In this document: in pieces, positions 42,681 through 53,800 of the stretch
Numbering within the stretch: position 1 is the first letter of the stretch
Layout: the number at the start of each line of letters is the position of its first letter
Source: Corbicula japonica
Taxonomy: Eukaryota; Mollusca; Bivalvia; Venerida; Cyrenidae
DNA: 64,000 nt
Assembly: GCA_038501625.1 (NCBI GenBank)
Contig: JAZAYU010000019.1
Span: 4,114,501-4,178,500, forward strand
Reading direction: 5' to 3'
Translations under genes and position numbers: made by a program
Notes under the pieces: generated by a model
Told to the model about the DNA's origin: nothing
The model's input: the letters and a program-made list of their open reading frames with translations, nothing else
Databases searched by the model: none

Positions 42681-42796
42681 CAAAAAAGAGAACCAACAAA
42701 TTCATATCATAATTCACAAAAATTTCATTAGTTTCAATGTAAAATGTACGCAGGTAGACACACTTTTAACTCTGTTCGGTTATATAGTACATGTAG

Positions 42797-42916
42797 ATGT
42801 CAATTTCGGACGTTGCGCTTCAAATCTTTGTGTTATTGATGGAGTGTGTACTCAACAGGATCCTTCTTATACTTGTCGCTGCATGGAAGAATCTACTGCC
42901 CTGGAATGTAACACAG
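42797..42916 (+). CDS. EGF-like domain exon, upstream EGF gene
   Basis: This exon follows an AG acceptor (CATGTAG) and ends at donor GTTAGA. It is 120 bp, phase 1-1. The frame reads NFGRCASNLCVIDGVC, TQQDPSYTCRCMEES, TALECNT, with six cysteines in the EGF spacing (C-x4-C-x5-C-x7-C-x-C-x9-C). EGF modules are disulphide-bonded extracellular domains. The first and last exons of this gene were not found, so it may be a remnant or belong to a gene starting in sequence I could not resolve. It lies about 7.8 kb before the signal-peptide exon of the second EGF gene. Confidence 0.72.
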
Positions 42917-43391
42917 GTTAGACAGAATTTTAACATATACAATATATTGTGTCGATATAATAACGGTACATTCAAAAGATTACCCCTACTATTACTTTTT
43001 TTCAAATTCAAAAATAAGATGTTATTTTTCACAGAGGTAAAAGTTATCTCCTCTTTAATAAATAATGATGGAATCGATATTTTTTTAAAATAAAAGTCTC
43101 AAACAGATTAGCCTGTTGACTGTCAAATTTAGACGTTTATGGCAAATACAGATAAAAAACAACACAATAACTAAAGTTCAATGGTGCATATCCGTTTGTA
43201 CTTATCTCCCTTTGAATTAAATTAAGAACAAAATCCAACTCTTTATTTGCCAGAAACACATGAGTGTTTTCAGGTTTTCGATTGTTAAACCGATAGTTAC
43301 TGAAACGACAACTTCCAAAACCAACATATAAGTGATCAATTTTTGTTTTGGCTCAGTATAAAATGTTACGAATGTCAGTAATTTATTTCAG

Positions 43392-43508
43392 CAACAGGCA
43401 ATTGTCTCCAGTACAAGTGTTATAATGGAGGTCATTGCAGATCAGATAAAGACCGTGTATTTTGTGATGAATGTCATTTTTCGTGGTATGGAGACGATTG
43501 TGGTACAG
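43392..43508 (+). CDS. EGF-like domain exon, upstream EGF gene
   Basis: This is a 117-bp phase 1-1 exon with acceptor TTATTTCAG and donor GTAATC. It codes TGNCLQYKCYNGGHC, RSDKDRVFCDECHFSW, YGDDCGT, with six cysteines spaced as in an EGF module. It follows the exon at 42797 and matches it in phase, so the two join in frame. NGGHC and WYGDDC are typical EGF wording. Confidence 0.78.
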
Positions 43509-43539
43509 GTAATCACTTAACGGTTCTGTTATTTTACTG

Positions 43540-43625
43540 AAAAATGTGAAATATGCATATCTGAAATGGCTAATTCCAGCAGACACAGCCTCCCCACACA
43601 GCCAAAAAGTAGAGTGGAGAAAAAA
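43540..43625 (-). repeat. IR-3 partial copy next to the broken EGF exon
   Basis: GAAATATGCATATCTGAAAT, AGACACAGCCTCCCCACACA, AAAAGTAGAGTGGAG. Its end lies about 10 bp from the start of the damaged EGF exon. Confidence 0.75.
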
Positions 43626-43633
43626 CCAGGTTA

Positions 43634-43733
43634 TTCAATGATAAGTTTCAAAATGGTGGGTCTTGTATGAACACAAAAGGACACTATACGTGCATGTGTG
43701 ATGGAGGATGGACTGGGATGCAGTGCGAAATAG
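43634..43733 (+). pseudogene. Damaged EGF-like exon
   Basis: The frame reads LFNDKFQNGGSC, MNTKGHYTCMCDGGWTGMQC, EI and ends in phase 1 at donor GTATAT. NGGSC, CMCDGGWTGMQC and the donor are normal, but the first two EGF cysteines are read as Phe (TTC, TTT where TGC, TGT are expected), and the only nearby acceptor gives the wrong phase. An IR-3 insertion next to the 5' edge may have destroyed the original acceptor. It could still be spliced in a way I cannot see. Confidence 0.6.
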
Positions 43734-44282
43734 GTATATTCCTCCTCATTTGCCATTATTGTACAATGAACAAAGACGCATACGAATTCTACGGAAGTCG
43801 ATATGTGGAAACACACGTCTGTTACACAGGCAGATCATATTTATTTTATTATACTGCAAGTCAATAGAAATTACTACCAGCTGTAAGTGATTGATATAAT
43901 CTAAACGGCTTTTAGAATTTAAAGTTTTACTTATGAAGGAATTAGAAACAATAAATATGACCAAGATCAGATACACACTTCAGGTGTTTGCAACCATTAA
44001 GCCTATTTCCGGTTTTCTGTCTTTTACAACAGTAGTGTCATTGATAGATAAATACTTGACTTAACTCAGTATATTGAATAAAATTACATCGCTTCGTTGT
44101 TTAAAGTGGTTACTGTTCAACGAATACATTAGAACAGAAAAAATACGTTTCATTACATCATTGTATACATGTGTACAGCATCAATCAGCTTTACAAATCT
44201 TCTCTTCCAGGGAGAGGCAATATCATTTGAAATTCACAGTTGCGCAATTTGTGCAGTGTTGCGGCCGTAAAAAGTCTCTCCT

Positions 44283-44470
44283 ACAAATAGTCAGTACTAT
44301 TATCAGTAAAAGAACTCGTTACCGATGTCGTGCAGTGATGATAACGTATGTCAGGGCTATCCGATCAACCTTGTTTTGGGGTTGTCCCGGTTAGCTCAAT
44401 CGGTTGCGTCGTCGGAATTGCAGGGCTAGGCGCTATGGCCGTGACGGTGTGGGTTCGCTCCCAGGTAGAG
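44283..44470 (+). repeat. Composite repeat with tRNA-like promoter boxes
   Basis: After the dispersed repeat shared with 40918-41025 comes a tRNA-like stretch with an A-box-like TTAGCTCAATCGG (44391-44403) and a B-box-like GGGTTCGCTCCC (44451-44462), whose TGGG/CCCA can pair. Spacing between the boxes is long, as in class II tRNAs, but no clear anticodon or acceptor stem forms. It is most likely a tRNA-derived SINE. AGAGGCAATATCAT occurs at 44215 and again at 44467. Confidence 0.45.
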
Positions 44471-44479
44471 GCAATATCA

Positions 44480-47400
44480 TCTATCAAATGTATGGCTTTA
44501 TCCATCATTTTTAATCTCGCATTATTGCTGTAATGCTCTTTATACCATGTCACTTGATAAAGAAGCTGTATTTAAAGTTACTAATATGTTTCACTAGTAC
44601 GGTGTACATTATAATATGACTGCAGTTGAGACTTCTATAATTCTGTTCTGATCTGTTCGAATTTCACGCAGCGCATCTCTATTGCACTCCCACTTTTGAT
44701 TTGCAATATCGTGTTATTAATAGGCTGCAAACGTTGTTTATTTTGGGAAGCTCGACACAATAAGAACACGGACTTCTCCGGCGGCTAAAGATGAGACAGG
44801 AAAAGGAATGAAAAACAAATCTTTTTCACACGATCGATTTAAAAAATTTGATGTCACCAACGATTAACTAAACAAAGTGAAACCTATGTGGTAACCGTCC
44901 CGGAATAGTCACTGGTAAAACGTATGTGCCACTGAAAGAGTAAACAAGGTTCTAGGGCATACAAACCTCACGCATGCGCCACCAGATTTTCTAGAAAGTC
45001 AGTTATGCGATTTGAGTCCTAAACTTTCGAATTTTAGGTTATACGTAATATGAGGGATCTGCTTCAAGATCGCCAAATATCTGACTAGCAAAATCAGTGA
45101 CGTGTACAGCGCATTATGTTTGATATTTAATATCATTTTGCCAATAAGTTGAAATGAAAACTTATAAAACAACAAGAGATATATGTTTTTGATCAGAAGA
45201 AAATAATGTTTGTTGGTTGAAATTATTGTTTCATGATATATTACCGGCATATTAACAAAATAATTTTATGATATACAAATGTATGAGTGAAATTAATATT
45301 CAAGATATACGATAAGCCCTTTTGTAAATTTGTGAATCGAATTCCAGACTAGAAAAATTAGATTCAGTGTTGCTTAGAAATGCTTAATATGTGGCTGTTT
45401 TATTTCAGGATAGCCATGACAGACAGTTATATCCGATGTGATCTGCCAAATCCACAGCCTTATTTGAAAACAACTGCATGCAATTTGTTGAATTGTTACC
45501 TATACACACATCATTTAAAACTTAAAAAAAAAACGCTTGTTGTATCTATATATTTTTATCGAACTGTTACGTGTACGACTAGTGAATTGTCTTGAAAATC
45601 AGAAGATCATTAACCTCATTCTAAAGAATTTGGATTCTAAGGTTAAAGTTTGATTTCGGACAACATATTAATTTTTTTTTCAAATTTTACATCTTCAGAA
45701 TAACGTTAGTACAGCGATAAAGTGAAGAAGAATATTAGTATCTCTAGAAAAAAGATAATTTTCAAACATTACAATCATGACAAAATTCCATTTTTTGTGT
45801 GTTCAGATGCATTTTCATCTCTAGTTTGTTTCGGATGAAAAATCACAAATGTCCACTTGTGTTAATGGGGGCCTACCGATATACACAGTTACCTCCCATT
45901 GATAGTGGCTTCCCTTGCTGATTGGGTAGTTCCGGTTTAGAAGCGTTAATAAGCGTAGCGTTAGAAGTATAGATAAAAATTCATAAAAAGTGCATTTTGA
46001 AGTTAAAATTCATTGTTGGCTTAGCAAAAAAATAGAAACAGGCATATCAGGAATAAACATCATCTTTGTAAATTGATTTTTAAGTTAATAACTAAATGCA
46101 ACATTACCCATTTACGTAACCTTATAATTTAAAATTTTATTTATTCGCTGGCATGGAAGCTTTTTAAGTTTTCAGCCAATCACCATTAAGTCATGCAAAC
46201 AATGCTATTTAAGAAAATGGCCTGGTGTTTTATTACCATGTTACGTAATCTAATTAGCAAGATGGGGTCTTACCAGCTGGAGGTATGATAAAGGTCTTTT
46301 GAAGTTTAGATGTAGGTTTGTAAGAGGTTGAAAAAGTTGCTTGTTGGGGGAAAAACTGTTGTTTTAAGAAACTGACTAGGGATTAAATATTCTAATTACT
46401 TGCCACATTGTTGTTTGAGACTCGAGATTTGTTTATTTGATTTTGGCAACTTAAAGTGCTCCGATTTGAACGAAATAAAATAGCCGTCGGAAAAATTTTT
46501 ATACAAAAATATATTTATTTAATGAATTAAAATGTATTGTAAAACTAAATGAACTAAAATAAAAATAAAAAATGAAGAGAATAAACGTGAAAACATTATG
46601 AAACCTTGTTTGAATATGTTTTAAATGGTATAAGATTAAGAATAAGAAAGAACTTTTTTGGAAAAAGAAAGCTGTATATTGAAAAATATGTCAATACGAA
46701 CATGGCAAAAAAATCTGTGAACCAACTGGTGTACATTCAATTTGTAGAAAAGGGCTCAGTTACCTAAAAAAACTCCTGCAAAAAATGGTTCATGGGCATG
46801 AAATAACATGCATAAAGGGGAACGAGCGTTTTATTTGCGGGCATCAAACTTTAACTTTTATCATGTGTTATAAAGTTCACTGCATTTTCTTTTTCCCCCT
46901 ACTTTTTTCTCTCAAATCTGCCATGTTTAACATAAAAATGCGTAGTTTTTACTCTACTATTTACTGAAGGGGTCGAATAAACGATGTTAAACACAAACCT
47001 ATCCAACATATTAAAACAGTTAGAAGAGAAATATTATGCGCTGCTCTATAAAAACTTTATATTTTTTCAATTCAGTATGTAAAAATCAAATATTTTTATG
47101 AATATCGCTAATCTCTGACCGACCAGACCCTATTTAAACATATTTGAAAGGACCACGGATAACTACTGCATGTCTGTTTTGATTGTCAATCTCAGACCTG
47201 AACTACCCAGTAACAGGTGCACGTTGCAAAGGGATGTAACTTAGGACAAAATAATGAGATAACTCTGTTTATCGGTAGGCCCCCATTTGAATACAATTTT
47301 AATATACCTATACAGTAAAACACATTTTTTCTAACATATAAAATCATATTCATTTCATTATAACATAGGCATGTAACACATCAATCAACATAATAATTTT

Positions 47401-47550
47401 CTCAGAATTTTAGGATATTTGTACATCGATTGGGAAATATTGTTGTTTGTTATATGTGGTTTTCCATATGAAGAGTATATGAAGAAGAAAACGGACCAAG
47501 TGTTGTTCATCATTCGAGTTTATTCTTAAAGTTTCTGATACCAAAACGCA
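44480..47550. other. Non-coding stretch between EGF exon groups
   Basis: No exon I can support. Short open frames exist (45380-45595, 46785-46967) but lack homology and splice context. AT-rich. Confidence 0.4.
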
Positions 47551-47559
47551 CGACAGAAC

Positions 47560-47790
47560 ATCACTATCAAAAGCACCATTGGCACTTGTTTGGGATGGAT
47601 CAAAATTGTACTGTTTATTGGTGTAAATAACGAGTTGCGCTCAACCCGGGGTTAAGCTAGGCGACGTGAGCAGTAATAAGTATTTCCATTACTGTCCATA
47701 AACAGGCAATCAAACCGAGACTGCAATATTTTCATATTTGTCATGTTCGGTGGCTTTCAAAGTTCCATTTTCATCTATTCCAAATAAACA
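47560..47790. repeat. IR-4 interspersed repeat, copy 1
   Basis: IR-4 landmarks: GTTGCGCTCAACCCGGGGTT, AGGCGACGTGAGCAGTAATA, CATTACTGTCCATAAACAG, TTGTCATGTTCGGTGGCTTT. Related copies are at 52905-53110 and 53660-53775, and the second part recurs at 48715-48860. Confidence 0.7.
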
Positions 47791-48714
47791 TATAGGTGAT
47801 CAACTCCTTACAGACATTTGCAATCACTGTCATCATAAATGTTAAAGGAGTTTTCCATGTAATTTTTGTCAAGTTTTCATTTTGGCTCAGTATATATTCT
47901 CTCAACCTTCTGCCATGTTCTGTTAATTTTTCTTCTTGTGTATTGATGAGAACCTGTTGGGGGCAAATTTGAGGTTGGTGTACCCTGTATGTAGCAAATT
48001 CTGTTATGCATATATCACCTCTCCTTTGTTTTCTCGTTGAGGGAAGGCCAATGTTTAAAATGAGTCAAACCGAATCTGCAATATTTTCATAGAGTTGGTG
48101 TTCGACTGCGAATGTTGTGAATGATTCAACCGATGCCTTGAAAATATCACAGACTCCCGGTCCGAACCGGAAACCACGTTATTTCTCTTCTTCTTTCTTG
48201 TCTGCTATAAGACTATATGATTCATGTGCACACATGCCGTTAGCAAAACTTTTCAATTCACGAGTTCCTCTGGTCGGCATGGTGCATTAGGCATTTTGTC
48301 GCATGAACTGGAAGACTTACACATTTTTCAGTCATATCTAAAAATATATATCACTGAAAGGGATTGAGTGTTTAAACTTTTATTATATTGCTTTATAAAG
48401 TTTGTGCATTAAGATACACCTCTAAATATACGTCAGTTTTTGGATTTTTCAAATTCCGTCGACGGCTTTGAATTCATTCAGAAAGGCAACTTTTACATGT
48501 ACATACATGTACAGTTAAACGTTACACCTGCCTTAGCAGCCACGCGCGAACGGCAACCACCTGTTGTCAATCTCTTGAGTGGCTGTTGAAGACAGGTTTT
48601 ACTGTATGTGGTCAGATAAAAACGTGGAGGATCAATTGTGGGGTTGGTGCACACTGGGTTAAACTTCCTGTCGCAAATGATTTTAGTTCCATCGTTTTAA
48701 GGTCGTTGAGCACG

Positions 48715-48860
48715 ATACTTATAAATGTCAACAGTACACCGAGCCTGCAATATTTTCGTATTTGTCGCGTTCGGTGGCTTTCAAAGTTCACTGTTCATCT
48801 CCGCGTACATTCAATCATTAGTGCTTTTATCAGTTACGTCCTTTGAAGGTCGTTGAGCAT
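48715..48860. repeat. IR-4 right part, copy 2
   Basis: GAGCCTGCAATATTTTCGTA, TTGTCGCGTTCGGTGGCTTT, TACATTCAATCATTAGTGCT and TTGAAGGTCGTTGAGCATG. The last two recur near 53160-53220. Confidence 0.65.
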
Positions 48861-49864
48861 GATACTTAGGTATGTTAGTAGTACTTTACTTAAATTACCA
48901 TTGCTTTAGTTTGACGGCCAGTTTTTAGATGACTGGCTTTGAAAGTTTCCCTTCCATGTTTGGCTGACCGCTTAAAGGTGTTAAGATAAGATGTTTACTT
49001 TTCTAAATGTTGTGGGTGTCTTATGTTTAAAATTTATAGTCGAATTATTAACCTTATAATGCTTTCTATCCCACTTTTTTTTCGGGCCCCTTGCGGGTAA
49101 CCCCATTTACATTCTATCCCACTTTATGCTGGCTGTTTTACGAGTCAATTATATCCGAGCGCGGTTTTCATAATATTCATATTATCCTTTAAGTTGTTGG
49201 TTGTTGGCGGCTGATTTGTAGATAAGTAAAAACAGACATCAAACTTATGTAAAATTATCTTTTTTGGCACATAAAATTACCATTACTTTAGTTTGTCTTT
49301 TTCCGTTCTTTTAATACGTTTTTAATAGGTATGCTGAATCAAACAAATAAGATATGTATCCTTGTACAGAGTATACCAGAAAGTAAATACCAATTTTTAT
49401 TGATGTTTACTGATATAAGATTGATGCAAATAAACAATTGAACACCAATTACTTTTTTTTGTTTTCTGCCGACATTGTGCACCTGTCAAATCAAAATTGA
49501 TACTTAGAAAATTATTGAACACAGCAGCAAGTCAAGGTTCCATTTTTGCGGCTAGAATAGGTTGCATTGAATAGCATTTTAAAGTTTCGTTTTTAGTTTT
49601 ATTCTGGTCGGACGTAAACATGTTTAATTCACAGTTGCTTATATGCAATCTATAGATAAAGAGTGCGTTAATTTGCAAGATATACTTACAAAATACGCCG
49701 TACAGTTACAGATATGGGTTGACATTATGTCTCAGCCTAACTGAGCCTCACTATTAAAATATTCAATTTCGTCGTGAAAAATTTCTTGAAAAAAAAATCA
49801 GCTATGTGTCAACAAAATATACTCATAAATGTCCTACGAAATTATGTTTTAATTCAAACCCGTA

Positions 49865-50045
49865 TACCCGCTAACCCCAAGGGTTTTCATTTTCGTTAAT
49901 TGCTTGTGGGTTCTCATTTGAAATTTATGTTTTTATAAAAACACGCTCTATTTTCCTCTCTAATTTTTCGCTGCATGGGGAGGCTGTGTTTTCTGATGGT
50001 AGCGATTCCTGATATGCATATTTCCATTTTTAAAAATGTATTTGC
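49865..50045 (+). repeat. IR-3 partial copy
   Basis: CAAGGGTTTTCATTTTCGTT, TTTTTCGCTGCATGGGGAGG and GCGATTCCTGATATGCATAT occur in the order and orientation of the long copy. Confidence 0.75.
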
Positions 50046-50487
50046 ACCACCGTTACTGCCATTTGATTAACAATACCGACAAACTTTTATTATCTATCTA
50101 GGACAAGGCAGTTTTCACAGCCGTAGGACGCACACTTAACGTCATAGATTTTAACAGGGAAGATAAAATTGTCATCGTCTTTTAGATATATGTAAGTTGT
50201 TAAGTATCATTTCAATTGCTATCGGCGTTACATTAAATTATAACAGTTATTTATTGTCATTTCTTAAATCAAGTAACTGTAATCTTAATGTTCGATTTGC
50301 ATTCTTATTGATTCTGATATATCAATTGAAAATAAAAAAAAAATCTTTAAACGTTATTGCAGATCCAACTCACTCCTATCTATTGTTTTTTTGTGAATCC
50401 TGAAATAATTATTCGTTTTCAATAAAAGACGTTATGTAAATATTTAAATTTTATTTTCTTCAGTTGTTAATTCCGGATTTCTGTAAT

Positions 50488-50580
50488 AATAATAGTGAAA
50501 TATGCATATCAGGAATGGCCACATCAAAAGACACATTCTCCAAACACAACCAAAAAGTAAAGGGGAAAAGAAAGCATGGT
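50488..50580 (-). repeat. IR-3 partial copy upstream of the signal-peptide exon
   Basis: GTGAAATATGCATATCAGGA then AGACACATTCTCCAAACACA. It lies about 150 bp before the first coding exon of the second EGF gene. Confidence 0.7.
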
Positions 50581-50727
50581 TAATGTTTATTTCCCAAAGA
50601 ACATGAATGCAGGATAATAAATATTTGACAGCTAAACAATCATTATTTTACTAAAACATCTAATACGTTTTTGAGAAAGTCACAAACATGTGGATACCAG
50701 TCAATGTTTTGTTGCTATATTTCTAGT

Positions 50728-50806
50728 ATGGCTCGAACTTTAATAGCTTTACAGAATACCCAGATAGTTCTTAATTTGCTGTTGGCTTTTACTACAATAG
50801 TTTCCG
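50728..50806 (+). CDS. Signal-peptide exon
   Basis: ATG at 50728 opens MARTLIALQNTQIVLNLLLA, FTTIVS and a split Gly codon at donor GTAAGT. A hydrophobic stretch (IVLNLLLAFTTIV) after a short positive start fits a secretion signal, with cleavage probably near the exon end. TTTCTAG just before the ATG could be an acceptor, which would place a 5'UTR exon upstream. It ends in phase 1, matching all following exons. Confidence 0.7.
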
Positions 50807-53800
50807 GTAAGTCCTTTTCAGTTTACTGTACCGAATAACATTTAAGTAGTCAATGTATTTACAATATTCTCCAGTATTATTCGATATGTTATTTACTACA
50901 TTAACAGGAAGGATCTTCCTCTTTTAATCATCACTTATATGGCTTCGTAATGAAGGTGTATACCATTTATTTAACAATTTTCAAAATTGTATACCTTTAT
51001 TAATATAAAAGTTTAAGTATTACACCTTACTTTTTATTCTGTCTCAAGTGAACCAAGTTATCGTTTTTTTCTTTCGACACGAAATTCATCCACCAACCTC
51101 TGTAATTAAATTATTAAAATGATCAAACCTTTAAACCAACGGTAATACTATAATCACTATGTAATTATGGCTTTCATAAATATTTTGTCAAATATTGACT
51201 GGAACTACAATATTTCAATTGATAAAAGATTGATAAATGCATATCAGTAACATACTCTTTAAGAAAACACTCTTCCGAAAATAGAGATGAAAAATAATAG
51301 ATTATACTTATCTATAATAAGACGAATTTCAAAATTAGCATTTCGAATTCCAGTAGTTTGGAAATTTTGCTAAATTCTCGTTATCCAAATGAAATTACAA
51401 AACTCGTATCTTCCTCTCTTCTTTTTCGCTGCGTGGGGAGGCTGTGTTTTGTGAGTGTGGCGATTCCTGATATGCATATATTACTTTTTGAATAATCAAA
51501 ATGTACAATAAATTTACATGGTGCCTACATTTTTATATTAATCTGAACTGTCTAAAGTTTTATACCGATCGAACTGCCTATATTTTAAATCATCCGGAGC
51601 TATGTCAGATAGAATATATATATTTTATTGTCTACCTCTTTAGGTCAACCAGGTCATGGTAAGTATATTTAAGCAATAAAAAATATTTTTTCCCTTAACA
51701 ACTCGTATATAATTTTTGCTTTGAAGCTTTATTGTAAGGTAATTTAAACTTTATAGGTATCCAGCTATAACATGATATTTTATGAAATAGAATGTTGTAT
51801 GATTTTACATTTTCTTGAAAGTGTTTTCAAATTGAGAAAAGGGCAACATCAATTTTTCCACTTCATTTGTAAAAACCGTCTTAAAGTTAAAAATAAAGGT
51901 TATTATACAACACCATGCAATATGCAATCTGATAAAACACCTTTAAAGGTGGGAACAGTAGTGAGATTAAAGTTTTTAATTGTGCAAAGAAAAAAAACGA
52001 ACTCTCCTCTTTCCTCTTCATTTCATAAATTCTATTAGCAGGAAAAAGATGATATACTTAGGTGAATACATGAGTATTCATTCCAGTTCATTGCGAAGAA
52101 AATCCATGTTTAAACGGAGGAACTTGTGTCCGCCACGAACCACCATTCCATCATGATCCACATCACGATCCTCCTCAACATCCACCACCACAACCCTATC
52201 CACAACACGATCATCCACACGAAGATCATTTTACCTGTCACTGTACACAAGGATGGACCGGGTCACACTGTGAAATAGGTAATTTAAAAATTCTAGTGTG
52301 TGTTGATCAGATCTTTTTATAACAACTTCTAATACCTTTTTGAGTATGACCTTGACCAAATGTATACTTAAAAACATACCCACATATCTGGAAAGTCTCT
52401 TGACAAGTATTTGCTTTTAATACAGCTGACAACATTTCCAGCAGCTTGTAAATGCTGCCTGGTAAACCTATAATTTTCTTCTAAGATTTGTCAAAAAAAC
52501 TTTGTTTAAGAAAGTCGGAAAAAATTCTATAGTATTTGCATATTCAAGGATTTGAAATATGCAAATAAGAAATTGAACAACTAGAAATAACAGTATCCTG
52601 ACGCATCTAAAAAGTAGAAACGAAAAAAGAGCATGAATTAATAAGAGAAACAATCAAATAAGGCACCACAAACAATTAACGATAAAGAGAACCCTTGGAG
52701 TTACCGCCTTGGGACGGCCAGAGCCTAAAACGATCAACAGATTCTCATACGAACAAACAAGTACATGTTGTCTTGTAGAAATATCTCCGATACATTATCT
52801 ATTCGGAATGTACATTTTGAAGTTTTTACTATAATTATGTTTTATACGTGGAATGGTATAAATCTGAAAATACCGTATTGGAGGTTTCTATGATCATCGC
52901 CATATTCAAACCATCGTTTTGGATGCATCGATATTGTACTGTTAATTGGTTTAAAATATTTAGTCGCGCTAACCGGGGCTAGGCGGCATGGGCAGTAAAA
53001 TGCATATCTATTACTGCCCATAAACAGTCTTAATTAAAACGAGCCTGCAATATATTCTTATTTGCCGTGTTCGATGACTTTTAAAATTCCCTGTTAATTG
53101 CATATTTCAATATCAAAGTAACCTTGTTTGTGCTGTGCGGATACTGTAAAATGTGCTCACGTACATTCATTTAGTGCTGCTATCAGTGACGTTCTTTGAA
53201 TGTTGCTGAGCACGATTTTTATGAACTATTTTTATAGTTATTTTAAAATTTCTTTTGTTAAATATTTGTTAAAATCATTATGGATGGGTTTGATTATTAA
53301 AGAAACAATCAACCGTGTCTGTTGATTTATCGCAGGATATATCACGGGGCGGAGTTCAGATGCGTAAGGATATATCACGAAGGGCGTAGCGAGGGGATTT
53401 ATCGTGTAATAAATCACTGTAAATTCAATGGGAAAAACGACAAGTCGTGTTAGAATATTAAATAGCCCTTCCTGCGTATAAAGTTGCCTTTGGCGTTGTC
53501 TGTGATATGAAGTATTGATATTCACAGATCCTTTCTCAAAATTCTATTTGCATAGTTTCGCTCATTGTTTTCTCGTTTAGGGCAAACCCATTCTTTATAT
53601 GCGACCATACGCCGCTGAACATGGAATGGTATTAATCCGTAAATACCGCATTGAAGGGTTCATGTTCACGCAATCTCGTGTGGGATGGATAGAAATTGTA
53701 ATGTGTAAATATTGAGTTGCGCTGAACTCGGGGCTAGGTGGCGTGGGTAGAAATATGAAATTCCATTACTCGTTTCAGAAACAATTTGTTCAGCGCCAGT

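Noticed and set aside
45380..45595. 71-residue frame after a TTTATTTCAG acceptor-like site
   Set aside because: No EGF pattern, no donor in a matching phase and a low-complexity tail.
53265..53420. GGATATATCACGGGGCGGAG / GGATATATCACGAAGGGCGT repeat as a regulatory site
   Set aside because: Two similar strings about 40 bp apart probably belong to a small interspersed repeat; too short to assign.
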